Shown: positions 20,486 through 29,359, counted from the first letter of the stretch. The stretch is 64,000 nucleotides of DNA from Ruania halotolerans (GCF_021049285.1 NZ_CP088017.1:3607380-3671379), one strand, 5' to 3'. Program-made: numbers and translations. The notes: generated by a model not told the origin, from the letters alone.

Positions 20486-20540
20486 CCTTCACCGGTCCGC
20501 CCGCAAGCACTACCGACGCGACCGGCTCAATGATGCAGCC
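20478..20540 (+). pseudogene. toxin-like N-terminal fragment paired with the antitoxin remnant
   Basis: Starting from TTG at 20478 the frame reads MPDLHRSARKHYRRDRLNDA and then turns into low-information sequence. From memory, HRSARKHYR-D-DA is the start of a small actinobacterial toxin usually encoded just behind an RHH antitoxin, but I cannot check it here. The overlap with the antitoxin stop supports an original pair. Only about 20 residues remain. Confidence 0.35.
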
Positions 20541-20702
20541 ACCCCACGGAAACAGACACGGTCTGCTCGTGGACCACAGGTCGTGCCATCGCCCCCGGTC
20601 CGTAGACTGCGGGTTGCCGAAGGCGGCTCGGCACGGTTGGGTGGGGGCAGCAGCACCCGCATGGCGACGTGCGCACCAGGCACAGCGAGAGGTGAGTGAA
20701 CG
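20541..20702. other. intergenic stretch after the toxin-antitoxin scar
   Basis: No gene or strong hairpin seen. The last 40 bases hold the GAGAGGTGAGTG ribosome site of the following membrane gene. Confidence 0.5.
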
Positions 20703-21110
20703 GTGAGTGAGAGCAGCACAACCCCACGGACGGCCGACGAGCCGTCGATCGGATCCCTCGTCGGGAAACTCTCGGAGAGCTTGTCCCGATTGATCCGCGA
20801 TGAGCTCCAACTCCTCCAGGCGCAGATCGCCGAGAAGGGCAAGTCCGTGCGCGCGGGCGCCGGTCTGCTCGCCGGCGCCGCCGTCTTCGGCCTGTTCGGC
20901 CTCGGCTGGCTGCTCACCGGGGCCATGCTGGCACTGGCCACGGTGCTGCCCTACTGGGCGGCGGCGTTGATCGTGGCCGGTGGTGTCCTGCTGCTCGCGG
21001 CCGTTCTGGGTCTCGTCGGCAAGTCGGTGCTCGGCCGGGCACCGACGCCCCAGCCGAAGGAGAACATCATGAAGGACGTCGAGGCGATCAAGCAGGGAGT
21101 GGCCAAATGA
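20703..21110 (+). CDS. phage holin superfamily III / DUF1469 membrane protein
   Basis: A 135-residue protein. An amphipathic N-terminal helix, SLVGKLSESLSRLIRDELQLLQAQ, is followed by two hydrophobic helices (AGAAVFGLFGLGWLLTGAML and AAALIVAGGVLLLAAVLGLV) and a charged tail. That is the Actino-type putative superfamily III holin layout; in this family it is a chromosomal membrane protein and no phage genes lie nearby. The start is GTG. It overlaps the DUF3618 gene as ATGA, a very common actinobacterial pairing. Confidence 0.88.
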   Translation: MSESSTTPRTADEPSIGSLVGKLSESLSRLIRDELQLLQAQIAEKGKSVRAGAGLLAGAAVFGLFGLGWLLTGAMLALATVLPYWAAALIVAGGVLLLAAVLGLVGKSVLGRAPTPQPKENIMKDVEAIKQGVAK

Positions 21111-21388
21111 GCGGTGACGGCGAGCAGACGCGCAAGCGCACGGTCGCGGAGATCGAGGCAGACCTTGCCGCCACCCGTGAAGAGTTGACGAAGACGGTCG
21201 ACGACCTCTCCCGCCGTGTCGACCCTCGCCAGCAGGCAGCCGAACTGAAGGAGCGCGCCCGCGACGGCGCCACCTCCTTCGTCGAGGGCGTCAAGGCCGG
21301 CGATCCGAAGGCACTCGGCATCGCAGGGGCGGCCGCTGCTGCCGTCCTCGCGATCATCGGAATCTCAGTGGCGCGCCGCCAGAAGTGA
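21107..21388 (+). CDS. DUF3618 domain-containing protein
   Basis: A 93-residue protein with RTVAEIEADLAATREELTKTVDDLSRRVDPR, the DUF3618 coiled helix, and a single C-terminal transmembrane helix (AGAAAAAVLAIIGISVA). It is coupled to the DUF1469 gene, so the two likely form a membrane complex of unknown role. Confidence 0.9.
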   Translation: MSGDGEQTRKRTVAEIEADLAATREELTKTVDDLSRRVDPRQQAAELKERARDGATSFVEGVKAGDPKALGIAGAAAAAVLAIIGISVARRQK

Positions 21389-21561
21389 TCTGTCCCACTA
21401 TGTAGGACGAATCTCCTCGCAGAACGGCGTAGTTCACACGCGCCAGTTGGCCCGCGGCCCGATTCACGGGGTACGGTTGACTCACGACATATGACCATTC
21501 CCGGCGTCACTACGTCTTCGGACGGTGTGATGCCGGCACCAACGGTGGAGGGGGTCACGCC

Positions 21562-21750
21562 ATGGGGCGCGGCCGTCAGAAGGCAAAGCAGACGAAGGTC
21601 GCTCGGAAGCTGAAGTACTACAGCCCCGAGACTGACTACAACGCGCTCGAGCGCGAGCTGGCTTCGTCGACGCAAACCGATCTCGCGGATCGGTACGACA
21701 TTCCGCCGGCGGAGGATGAGGACGACTGGCAGTCGCCTCCTTCTCGCTGA
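21562..21750 (+). CDS. DUF3073 domain-containing protein
   Basis: A 62-residue basic-then-acidic protein starting MGRGRQKAKQTKVARKLKYY, the exact DUF3073 opening found across actinobacteria, with the conserved Tyr-Ser-Pro-Glu-Thr-Asp-Tyr and the acidic EDEDDW tail. GGAGGGGG precedes the ATG. Function unknown. The gene is monocistronic and faces purM; a perfect 12-bp palindrome GGCTGATCAGCC lies a few bases after its stop. Confidence 0.92.
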   Translation: MGRGRQKAKQTKVARKLKYYSPETDYNALERELASSTQTDLADRYDIPPAEDEDDWQSPPSR

Positions 21751-21852
21751 ATGGGCTGATCAGCCGCTGCGCGATACAGCGCGCGGTGACGGACGTTGCT
21801 GATCGGCGCACTCGCCTAGGCATCGTTCCGGTCGGCACCGGTGGGGCTGCGC

Positions 21853-22980
21853 TCAGCTGGTGCGGTACTCGCCCAGGAGGCGCACGCCGCCTCCCTGCAC
21901 ACCCTTGGTGCCGCTGACGATCTCACCAAGGTCGCCGCTCCGGTCGATGTCCTCAGCAGAGCGGACCACACCCAGTTCCCACGCGGGAACACCCCGCTCG
22001 GCGCAGAGCCGTCGCGCGGCCTCCACCCCCTCAGCGGGCAGGACGGCCACCATCCCCACGCCCAGGTTCAAGGTGTTCTGCAAGTCGCTCCAAGGCACTG
22101 AGCCCAAGCGGCGCACCATGTCGAAGACCGGCGGCACCACCCACGATGAGCGATCGACGTCTGCCACGAGGCCCGCAGGCAGAACTCGAGCCAGATTCGC
22201 AGCCAAACCACCGCCGGTCACGTGCGTGAACGCATGCACGCCGACGTCCCGCGCGCGGGCCAGTGCCAGGCAATCAGCGGCGTAGACGCGCGTCGGCTCG
22301 AGCAGTTCTGCTCCCAGAGTGCGGCCGAACTCGGCCACCTCTCGATCCAGTTGCCACCCCGCCACCGCGATCACACGCCGAACCAGGGAGTACCCGTTCG
22401 AGTGCAGTCCGCTGGCGCCCATCGCGAGCAGCACATCACCAGCTTGCACACGTTCCGGACCGAGAAGCGCGTCAGCCTCGACCACACCGGTCGCCGCTCC
22501 GGCCACGTCGTACTCATCCGGTTCGAGCAGTCCCGGGTGCTCAGCGGTCTCTCCGCCCACCAGCGCAGTACCGGCCACCGAACAGGCGGCGGCGATCCCG
22601 CGCACGATGTCCGCAATCCGTTCCGGGACCACGGAGCCGCAGGCGATGTAGTCGGTCATGAACAGCGGTTCCGCGCCCACCACGACGATGTCGTCCACCA
22701 CCATGCCGACGAGGTCGAACCCGATCGTGTCGTGGATATCCATGGCTTGTGCGAGGGCTACCTTCGTCCCCACACCGTCGGTGGAACTGGCCAGCAGTGG
22801 CTTGCGGTATCGGGTCAGGGCGGAGGCGTCGTAGAGCCCAGCGAACCCACCGACGCCGCCGAGTACCTGTGGTCCGTGGGTGGCCCGGACCGCATCCTTC
22901 ATCAGTTCGACGGCCTTATCGCCTGCTTCGGTGTCCACGCCGGCTGAGGCGTAGGTGATGGGAGCGTTCGATGCGCTCAT
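21853..22980 (-). CDS. purM: phosphoribosylformylglycinamidine cyclo-ligase PurM
   Basis: A 375-residue AIR synthetase that closes the imidazole ring in purine synthesis, using ATP. Visible segments: TYASAGVDTEAGDKAV, GGFAGLYD, ASSTDGVGTKV, the nucleotide-binding DLVGMVVDDIVVVGAEPLFMTDY, GETAEHPG and HVTGGGLAANLARVLP. The ATG overlaps the purF stop as ATGA, so purF and purM are one operon. Confidence 0.96.
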   Translation of the reverse strand: MSASNAPITYASAGVDTEAGDKAVELMKDAVRATHGPQVLGGVGGFAGLYDASALTRYRKPLLASSTDGVGTKVALAQAMDIHDTIGFDLVGMVVDDIVVVGAEPLFMTDYIACGSVVPERIADIVRGIAAACSVAGTALVGGETAEHPGLLEPDEYDVAGAATGVVEADALLGPERVQAGDVLLAMGASGLHSNGYSLVRRVIAVAGWQLDREVAEFGRTLGAELLEPTRVYAADCLALARARDVGVHAFTHVTGGGLAANLARVLPAGLVADVDRSSWVVPPVFDMVRRLGSVPWSDLQNTLNLGVGMVAVLPAEGVEAARRLCAERGVPAWELGVVRSAEDIDRSGDLGEIVSGTKGVQGGGVRLLGEYRTS

Positions 22981-24518
22981 GGGTGCACCAGCGCTCCCGA
23001 GCCACCCGCTGCAACAGAGAGCGAGTGCAATCCGTCCTCCGGTGCGCCGAGCGGGAGCTCATCCTGGTCTCCGAGCTGAGCGGCCGCCTCCCGCGCCTCG
23101 ACCTGTACCGGGTATTCGCCAGTGAAGCAGGCGGCGCAGAGTTGATCGGCCGGTTGCTCGGTGGCAGCGATCATGCCTTCGGTCGAGATGTAGCCAAGGC
23201 TGTCGGCGCCGAGTCCCTGGCCGATCTCCTCGGCACTGAGCCCGTTCGCGATCAGCTCGGACCGGGTGGCGAAGTCAATGCCGTAGAAGCACGGCCACTT
23301 CACTGGCGGTGAGGAGATCCGCACATGGATCTCGGCGGCCCCCGCCTCGCGCAGCATGCGGATCAGCGCGCGCTGAGTGTTGCCGCGCACGATGGAGTCG
23401 TCCACCACCACGAGGCGCTTGCCGCGGATCACCTCCCGCAGCGGGTTGAGCTTGAGCCGGATACCGAGTTGCCGGATCGTCTGGCTCGGCTGGATGAACG
23501 TCCGGCCGACGTAGGCGTTCTTGGTCAACCCCTGGGCGAACGGGATCCCGGATTCGGTGGCGTAACCGATCGCTGCCGGAGTACCCGATTCCGGAACCGG
23601 GATCACCAGCTCCGCCTCGGCCGGATGTTCGCGGGCCAGGGACCGTCCCATCTGGGTCCGTGCCGCGTTCACCGAGCGGCCACTGATCGTGGTGTCCGGG
23701 CGGGCGAGGTAGACGTACTCGAAGACGCAGCCCTTCGGCTGGGCCGCGGCGAACCGTTGCGCCCGGAGCCCGTCGGCGTCAATCGTGATCAACTCGCCGG
23801 GCTCCACTTCACGCACGAACGCGGCGCCCACGATATCCAGCGCCGCCGTCTCGGATGCGATCACCCAGCCACGCTCGAGGCGGCCAAGCACCAGTGGGCG
23901 AATACCCTGCGGATCGCGGGCGGCGTACAGCGTGTTCTCGCTCATGAACGCCAGCGAGAAGGCCCCGCGGACTCGCGGCAGCACCTCCATCGCCGTTTCG
24001 GCGAGGCTGTGCTCCGGATCTCCGGACAGGAGTGCGGTGAGCACCGTGGTGTCAGACGCGCAGTCATCGAGTGCGCGGTCGCGCACCGTGCTGCCGTAGC
24101 GCTGCCGGACCAATTCGATGAGTTCGCCGGTGTTGGTGAGGTTGCCGTTGTGGCCGAGGGCCAGCGTTCCCGACGAGGTGGGCCCGAGCGTTGGCTGGGC
24201 GTTCTCCCAGGTGCTGGCCCCCGTGGTGGAGTAGCGAGTGTGGCCGAGGGCGATGTGCCCGGTCAGCGAACGCAGCGCCATATCGTCGAAGACCTGGGAG
24301 ACCAGACCCATGTCCTTGTAGACGAGGATCTGCTCCCCATTGCTGGTGGCGATCCCAGCGGACTCCTGGCCCCGGTGCTGCAAGGCATAAAGCCCGAAGT
24401 AGGTGAGCTTCGCCACCTCCTCGCCGGGGGCCCATACCCCGAAGACGCCACAGGCGTCCTGCGGGCCTTTCTCGCCGGGCAGAAGTTCATGGGTGAGACG
24501 ACCATCTCCGCGTACCAC
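22977..24518 (-). CDS. purF: amidophosphoribosyltransferase PurF
   Basis: A 513-residue first enzyme of purine synthesis (PRPP plus glutamine). From the chosen GTG, the catalytic Cys is C23 in DACGVFG, so the protein has the short propeptide (22 residues) removed in Fe-S type PurF. The PRPP loop VVVDDSIVRGNT and the Fe-S ligand cysteines in GCVFEYV, WPCFYGIDF and CAACF are all present. GTG giving VVRGDGRLTHELLPGEKGPQ matches relatives; the longer frame upstream has no ribosome site. Confidence 0.95.
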   Translation of the reverse strand: MVRGDGRLTHELLPGEKGPQDACGVFGVWAPGEEVAKLTYFGLYALQHRGQESAGIATSNGEQILVYKDMGLVSQVFDDMALRSLTGHIALGHTRYSTTGASTWENAQPTLGPTSSGTLALGHNGNLTNTGELIELVRQRYGSTVRDRALDDCASDTTVLTALLSGDPEHSLAETAMEVLPRVRGAFSLAFMSENTLYAARDPQGIRPLVLGRLERGWVIASETAALDIVGAAFVREVEPGELITIDADGLRAQRFAAAQPKGCVFEYVYLARPDTTISGRSVNAARTQMGRSLAREHPAEAELVIPVPESGTPAAIGYATESGIPFAQGLTKNAYVGRTFIQPSQTIRQLGIRLKLNPLREVIRGKRLVVVDDSIVRGNTQRALIRMLREAGAAEIHVRISSPPVKWPCFYGIDFATRSELIANGLSAEEIGQGLGADSLGYISTEGMIAATEQPADQLCAACFTGEYPVQVEAREAAAQLGDQDELPLGAPEDGLHSLSVAAGGSGALVHP

Positions 24519-24560
24519 GCCTCTATCGTCCCACACGGGTGGCGAGCCCCGCGATCGGTG

Positions 24561-24580
24561 CCCACGTCCGCGCACGTGGG
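24561..24580 (-). terminator. hairpin between the RNB ribonuclease and purF genes
   Basis: CCCACGT pairs with ACGTGGG across a six-base loop, lying after the RNB gene stop and before the purF start on the minus strand. No T tract, so attenuation or simple pausing is equally possible. Confidence 0.35.
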
Positions 24581-24638
24581 GCTTGCGAAGTCCCCCTTGG
24601 CGGAGTAGCCGGCCAAAGAGACACGCGCGGGTGGTCGC

Positions 24639-26147
24639 TCACACGAGAGCGAAGGCGACCCGGCGATCGTCGACGTCTGCGTGCTCAAGCCGTACCCGGA
24701 CGTGCTCCCCGAGGGGAAGGTCAGTTCCGGTCACGCTGGCGCGAACGGCGGGATCAGCGATCACCACCGTGCCACGCTGTGCCCGCGCGCCACCTTCGCC
24801 GTGGTCCTCGCCGGGATCGTCCTCAACGTCCACGATCACGCCGTCGAACTCCTGCCCCTCCCGGCCACGCAGCAGCACCGCCTCGATCAGGTTCACGCAC
24901 GCACGCTCATAGGCGGAGGAGCGTTGCCCCGCGCGGCCCATGATCGCAGGCAGGTCCGGCAGGGCCGCACGGACCCACCCGGGCACCTCGGTGCCGGCAC
25001 TGGCCGCGAGGCAGATCTCCAGACCGTAGCGATCCACCAGCCGCCGCAAGGGTGCCGTCACGTGCGCGTATTCCGAGGCGATCGCCGCGTGCGGTGACTG
25101 CGGCGGGAGTTCCCCATCGAAGGTGAGATAGCCGGCCCCGCGGAACAGCGATGTCGCCTCCTGCAGGAACGCCGCATGCGCGGGATCGGCAGAGTCAAGT
25201 CCGGCGAGCACCTCGCCGTACTCGACGCCCTCCGGCCAGTCGATACCCAGACCGTGGGCTGCCCGCCGCACCCGGGCGATGTCCCGCGGATGCGCCGGCT
25301 CGAGCGTGCGCAGCACGCCGACCCGCGCCTTGCGCATCAGGTCGGCTGCCGCGATTCCGGTGAGTAGGGAGATCTGCGCGTTCCAGTCCTCCACGGCCAG
25401 GGTGCGCCGCTGGACCAACCGGTACCCGCCGTCATCGGGCTCGACCTCTTGTTCGGCGATCGCGAGCGAGGCACCACCACGAGCACGTTCCTGGGCGATC
25501 CGGAGGGGCCCCACCTCGCCCAGGAGGGCGAGGGTGCCATCGCCAGGTTCGCCGGCGCCGTCCTCGAGGGCTCCCGCCCCAGTGATCGCCGCCAGGCGTC
25601 CGGCCGCGTCCTCATAGGTGAGCTGCGCGCGGCTGCGCACCTGTGCCCGCCGAACGGTCGCCTCGACGATCCCGCCCTCGGCATCGAGCCCGATCGACCA
25701 CACGCACGCCGGACGGGACTCGCCCGCGAGCAGACTCGCAGCGCCCTCGGAGATCTCCTTCGGATGCAGCGCGATCGAACCATCCGGACCGTAGAAGGTG
25801 ACACCGCGTTCGGCGAGCTCACCGTCCAGTGCCCCACCCGGGACCACGAACGAGGCAGGGTCGGCGATGGCGTAGCGCACCAGAAATCCGTCGGGCGTCC
25901 GAGAGATGTGCATCGCCTGGTCGAGGTCCCGCGCGCCGGGCGGATCGATCGTGAGGAAAGGCACGTCCGTGAGGTCCTCGGGGTGGACCACCGGTGTGCG
26001 CGCAGCCGCGTGCGCCTCAGCGAGCGCGGCACCGGTGAACGGGCCGGGAACCTCGAGTTCGGCGCGGATGCGCTCCAGCTGCGGATGGACGGCCTCCGCG
26101 GCTGCCGGTCGAAGACGCAGGTGCCGGCGCTGGGCCGACGTACTCAT
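24639..26147 (-). CDS. RNB domain-containing exoribonuclease (RNase II/R family)
   Basis: A 502-residue protein, shorter than RNase R: it is nearly all RNB catalytic domain. Metal-binding acidic residues are in TIDPPGARDLDQAMHI (D68, D74, D76). Further on come ERGVTFYGPDGSIALHPKEIS and HAAIASEYAHVTAPLRRLVDRYG, both family-typical. No N-terminal cold-shock domains; the last 60 residues may form a short S1-like strand set. It probably degrades RNA 3' to 5'. It overlaps the small membrane gene upstream as ATGA. Confidence 0.9.
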   Translation of the reverse strand: MSTSAQRRHLRLRPAAAEAVHPQLERIRAELEVPGPFTGAALAEAHAAARTPVVHPEDLTDVPFLTIDPPGARDLDQAMHISRTPDGFLVRYAIADPASFVVPGGALDGELAERGVTFYGPDGSIALHPKEISEGAASLLAGESRPACVWSIGLDAEGGIVEATVRRAQVRSRAQLTYEDAAGRLAAITGAGALEDGAGEPGDGTLALLGEVGPLRIAQERARGGASLAIAEQEVEPDDGGYRLVQRRTLAVEDWNAQISLLTGIAAADLMRKARVGVLRTLEPAHPRDIARVRRAAHGLGIDWPEGVEYGEVLAGLDSADPAHAAFLQEATSLFRGAGYLTFDGELPPQSPHAAIASEYAHVTAPLRRLVDRYGLEICLAASAGTEVPGWVRAALPDLPAIMGRAGQRSSAYERACVNLIEAVLLRGREGQEFDGVIVDVEDDPGEDHGEGGARAQRGTVVIADPAVRASVTGTDLPLGEHVRVRLEHADVDDRRVAFALV

Positions 26148-26566
26148 CGGGACCGCCGATCCAGGAGTGCGGCCACGATGCATGCCATCAGGATGCCCAC
26201 CGGCACGAGCAACGCCGTCAAGAGGACGAAGAGTCCGCCGTGGTCCAGGTACTCCGTCTCCGCCGCAAACGGGGTGAACACGGCTGCCAGAATCAGTCCG
26301 AGCAGTCCCCCGGCAACAGCAAAGCCCCGGTAGCGAGGCGCGCGCCGCACCCTGGACCGGTCGAGGGCGTCAGCAAGGTGCACCTCATCGCCCATGGCGC
26401 CACCGGCAGCGCGCACGGGGTCAGCAGCCTGGTCCTGGTCGGCCACCGAATGGCCCTCTGCCACCGGCGGCGTCTCATCCGAGGAAGTCTCAGCTACGCC
26501 CTCGGGATCCACGACGGGAGGCCGGGCACCCTCGGGCTCTTCGCCAGGCGGGTTCTGCACGCTCAT
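26144..26566 (-). CDS. hypothetical membrane protein with two transmembrane helices
   Basis: A 140-residue protein with an acidic, Pro-rich N-terminal half (up to about residue 75) and two helices, FAVAGGLLGLILAAVFTPFA and GGLFVLLTALLVPVGILMACIV. The rest is short and basic. I do not recognise a family with confidence. It is translationally coupled to the RNB gene and sits 15 bp behind the sterol-carrier gene, so the three are probably one transcript. Confidence 0.7.
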   Translation of the reverse strand: MSVQNPPGEEPEGARPPVVDPEGVAETSSDETPPVAEGHSVADQDQAADPVRAAGGAMGDEVHLADALDRSRVRRAPRYRGFAVAGGLLGLILAAVFTPFAAETEYLDHGGLFVLLTALLVPVGILMACIVAALLDRRSR

Positions 26567-26581
26567 GGCACTGACGCTAGC

Positions 26582-26944
26582 TCACTGCGGGGGCCACAGC
26601 GGCAGCCAGCCGTCGAGGTTCGCGCGCGACCCGGAGGCCGTCACCGCCCCGGTCCCGACGGCGTCCGACCAGCTGAGCTGCCCGGTCACCAGGGCGAGGA
26701 AGGTGGCCGGGTCCGTCTCCACGACGTTCGGCGGGGTTCCCCGCGTATGCCTCGGCCCCTCGATCACCTGCACCACCCCGGCCGGGGGCACCCGCACCTC
26801 CACTGACGTGCCCGGGGCACGATCGGCCAAGGTCTGCAGGGCATATCTGACGGCGGTGCGCACCTGGGCGGGCGTCGCCTCGCCTCGGCGCCATGCGGCC
26901 ACGGCCGCCGCACCCTCAGTTGGTTCGATTCGTCGTCGGGCCAC
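26582..26944 (-). CDS. sterol carrier family protein
   Basis: A 120-residue protein with ARRRIEPTEG at the start, then SVEVRVPPAGVVQVIEGPRHTRGTPPNVVETD and FLALVTGQLSWSDAVGTGAVTASGSRA, the pattern of the bacterial sterol carrier (MDMPI/SCP-like) family. It likely holds a lipid or hydrophobic ligand in the cytoplasm. It is the first gene of the set continuing into the RNB ribonuclease. Confidence 0.85.
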   Translation of the reverse strand: MARRRIEPTEGAAAVAAWRRGEATPAQVRTAVRYALQTLADRAPGTSVEVRVPPAGVVQVIEGPRHTRGTPPNVVETDPATFLALVTGQLSWSDAVGTGAVTASGSRANLDGWLPLWPPQ

Positions 26945-27055
26945 AACGGTTGACCCTACCCAGCGCCCGCGCCCGTCCCAGGGATCCTCGTCGAGATGTT
27001 GCTACCCGCCCGAGACAACCCAACCCGGCACTATCGCAGGATCTACCCTCATGGG

Positions 27056-27709
27056 ATGGGCGAGCGGGAGGTGCGGCGGGCGGTCGAGGCCATCTATGCG
27101 GCCCTGCCGGAGAGTCGGATCACCTGGCCGAACCCGCGCCCCGATGGCGCCGAGCCCCCGGACGAGGCGTATTCCCGGGTCACCGATCCGGAGCGGTACG
27201 TGATCGTCGGTGCCCGGGTGCTGGCCTGGCAGCAGGCGCTGCTCCGGCTCGACCTGGCCACCGCCGAATCGATCCCGATCACCGATCCCCCACGTTGGTC
27301 CGCGACCGAAACCGGAGTGCGTCTGGTCCCGCACGCCGAAGGCGCCCTGTCGTTGGTACTCACCACCCGGCGTTTGGAGGATGTGCCGGAGTGCGTCCTC
27401 GGTCTCGGCATCGGTGACCCTCCCGCCTGGCTCGACCCCGTGCCCGACTGCGCCTGCGACGCCTGCGACTTCGGTTCGGCCACCCTGCTCGAGGCGATCG
27501 ATGAGTCCATCCTCGACGTCGTCCGCGGTGAGTTCGTGCACGCCGTCGGCCCCGGGTGGCACGTCACTGCCGTGGCAGACGGGCAGAGAGCGGGATGGAG
27601 CGCCGATTGTGCACGGCCGAACGTCGAGCAGGTGATCGCGGATGCTCGCGCCGGACACCCGGTCGCCTCAGCCTCCCGAGTGCTGGTCTCAGCCTCGTGG
27701 TTGCAGTGA
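27056..27709 (+). CDS. DUF6226 family protein
   Basis: A 217-residue cytoplasmic protein with DEAYSRVTDPERYVIVGARVLAW and a Cys-containing PDCACDACDFGSATLLEAIDE segment, as in DUF6226. The three Cys in CACDAC could bind a metal; not shown. I chose the ATG of MGEREVRRAV; an ATG 20 codons upstream is possible but its added residues look random. It stands alone, and its last bases are duplicated downstream in the csp leader. Function unknown. Confidence 0.75.
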   Translation: MGEREVRRAVEAIYAALPESRITWPNPRPDGAEPPDEAYSRVTDPERYVIVGARVLAWQQALLRLDLATAESIPITDPPRWSATETGVRLVPHAEGALSLVLTTRRLEDVPECVLGLGIGDPPAWLDPVPDCACDACDFGSATLLEAIDESILDVVRGEFVHAVGPGWHVTAVADGQRAGWSADCARPNVEQVIADARAGHPVASASRVLVSASWLQ

Positions 27710-27773
27710 TTCGGACCTCACCTCCCACAACCGTCACTTGTGGGGTAGACTCAAACGTGGTTGCAGTGAATCG
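27696..27773. repeat. 18-bp direct repeat between the DUF6226 gene and csp
   Basis: CGTGGTTGCAGTGATTCG at 27696-27713 recurs at 27756-27773 with one base changed. The first copy carries the DUF6226 stop codon (TGG TTG CAG TGA); the second lies in the csp leader. Looks like a local duplication or a shared binding site. Confidence 0.55.
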
Positions 27774-27781
27774 CACGTCGG

Positions 27782-27815
27782 ACGCCCCGGCCTACAAGGC
27801 TCTGGGGCGTTTTTC
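27782..27815 (+). terminator. intrinsic terminator in front of csp
   Basis: ACGCCCC pairs with GGGGCGT, with an inner GCCT/AGGC step, and is followed by TTTTTCTT. It lies 73 bp after the DUF6226 stop and 83 bp before the csp start, so it either ends the upstream transcript or acts as an attenuator in the csp leader. Confidence 0.8.
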
Positions 27816-27897
27816 TTCACCAGAAGAGTTGACGCCCGACACCGTGGCTGAATCGGACCCGACAGTCGGGTCCGCACTCTGAATGATGGAGAAACGC

Positions 27898-28101
27898 ATG
27901 ACTGTAGGAACTGTGAAGTGGTTCAACTCTGAGAAGGGGTTCGGCTTCATTGCCCCCGAGGACGGGAGCGCGGACGTGTTCGCGCACTACTCGGCCATCG
28001 AGGCTGACGGTTACCGTTCGCTCGATGACAACCAGCGCGTCGAGTTCGAGGTGACCCAGGGCCCGAAGGGCCCCCAGGCGTCGAACATTCGCCCGCTCTG
28101 A
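27898..28101 (+). CDS. cold shock protein (CspA family)
   Basis: A 67-residue OB-fold protein with [20 protein letters not shown] (RNP1 KGFGFI) and [10 protein letters not shown] (RNP2), thus an RNA/ssDNA chaperone. It is about the standard length. The ATG of MTVGTVKW is preceded by GGAG; an ATG five codons upstream is in frame but less typical. A small hairpin (GACCCGAC/GTCGGGTC) lies close to the ribosome site and could change with temperature. Confidence 0.95.
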   Translation: MTVGTVKWFNSEKGFGFIAPEDGSADVFAHYSAIEADGYRSLDDNQRVEFEVTQGPKGPQASNIRPL

Positions 28102-28141
28102 TACTCAGCGGGGCGCACCGAATCGGTTGCGCTTCGCTCAA

Positions 28142-28176
28142 CCCGGCCGCCGTTGGTTCTTCCGACGGCGGCCGGG
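28142..28176 (+). terminator. strong hairpin terminator after csp
   Basis: CCCGGCCGCCGT is followed by an 11-base loop and its exact reverse complement, then CCCATTTCTC. It lies 41 bp behind the csp stop. Confidence 0.8.
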
Positions 28177-28300
28177 CCCATTTCTCCCACCTGTACCTGA
28201 TTCGGCAGCTGTCGGTACCTGATCGGCATTCCCCCGCCGCACCACGCCGCCTCCGCCGGGTGCCCCTGGCATCCATTCTCACCACTTTGAGAGGTGTGCG

Positions 28301-29359
28301 ATGACCGCCGCCGAACGACCACGGGACGCCTACGTCAGCCAGTTCAGCGCGCTGACCCGGGACGTACGCGAGAGCGGCCTGTTGCGCCGCCGCTACGACT
28401 ACTACTGGCCCCGCCTCATCGGTGCCGCCCTCGGATTCGGGGCGATCATCGCCGCGATCGCGCTGATCGGCAGCACGTGGTGGCTGCTGGTGCTCGCCGC
28501 CGTCATGGGCGTGGTGATGACCCAGATCGCCTTCCTCGGCCACGATGCGGCACACAAGCAGATCTTCGCCTCCGGGAAGTGGAACGACTGGACTGCGATC
28601 GTGCTGGCCAACCTCTTCGTGGGGTTGAGCCACGGCTGGTGGCAGGGCAAGCACTCCAAGCACCACGCGAACCCGAACAAGCGCGGCTCCGATCCGGATA
28701 TCGACCTGCCCTACGTGACGTTCACTCCCGAGCAGGCGGACGAGCGCCGCCACCCGCTGACGGATTGGTTCCTCAAGCGCCAGGGCTGGTTCTTCTTCCC
28801 CATGCTGCTGCTCGAAGGTCTCGACCTGCACCTGACGAGCACCAAACGCGTGCTGGGCCGGGCCCCGCTGAAGCGCCGCACCGTCGAGATCGTCTTCCTG
28901 GGCATCCGGCTGATCGCCTTCCCCGCATTCCTGTTCCTCGTACTCTCCCCAGGCGTTGCCGCCGCATTCCTCGGTGTCCAGCTGGCCGTGTTCGGGGTGT
29001 ACATGGGCGCCTCCTTCGCGCCGAACCACGTGGGCATGCCGATCGTGCCGAAGGACATGCGCCTGGACTTCCTGCGCCGGCAGACCCTGATGAGCCGCAA
29101 CATCACCGGCGGACGCTGGGTGGATGCGGCTATGGGCGGTCTGAACTTCCAGGTGGAGCACCACCTGTTCCCGAACATGCCGCGCCCCAACTTGCGCGCC
29201 GTGGCACCGAAGGTCCGCGAGTTCTGCGCCGAACACCGGGTCACCTACACCGAAACGACCCTGTGGCGCTCCTACGGGATCGTCGTACGCCACCTCAATG
29301 AGGTGGGCCTCGGCGTCCGGGACACGTTCACGTGCCCGTTGGTGGCGGCATACCGCTGA
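28301..29359 (+). CDS. fatty acid desaturase / acyl-CoA desaturase
   Basis: A 352-residue integral membrane di-iron enzyme that puts a double bond in a membrane or acyl-CoA fatty acid. Three His boxes are visible: HDAAH (81-85), HSKHH (118-122) and QVEHH (284-288), with membrane pairs near residues 40-80 and 195-240. GAGAGG lies upstream of the ATG. It is next to csp, which is consistent with cold-induced membrane fluidity control, but each has its own terminator so they are separate units. Confidence 0.93.
   Translation: MTAAERPRDAYVSQFSALTRDVRESGLLRRRYDYYWPRLIGAALGFGAIIAAIALIGSTWWLLVLAAVMGVVMTQIAFLGHDAAHKQIFASGKWNDWTAIVLANLFVGLSHGWWQGKHSKHHANPNKRGSDPDIDLPYVTFTPEQADERRHPLTDWFLKRQGWFFFPMLLLEGLDLHLTSTKRVLGRAPLKRRTVEIVFLGIRLIAFPAFLFLVLSPGVAAAFLGVQLAVFGVYMGASFAPNHVGMPIVPKDMRLDFLRRQTLMSRNITGGRWVDAAMGGLNFQVEHHLFPNMPRPNLRAVAPKVREFCAEHRVTYTETTLWRSYGIVVRHLNEVGLGVRDTFTCPLVAAYR

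Noticed and set aside
20703-21388. Prophage suspicion from the holin-like gene
   Set aside because: DUF1469 and DUF3618 genes are normal chromosomal pairs; no lysin, integrase or structural genes are near.
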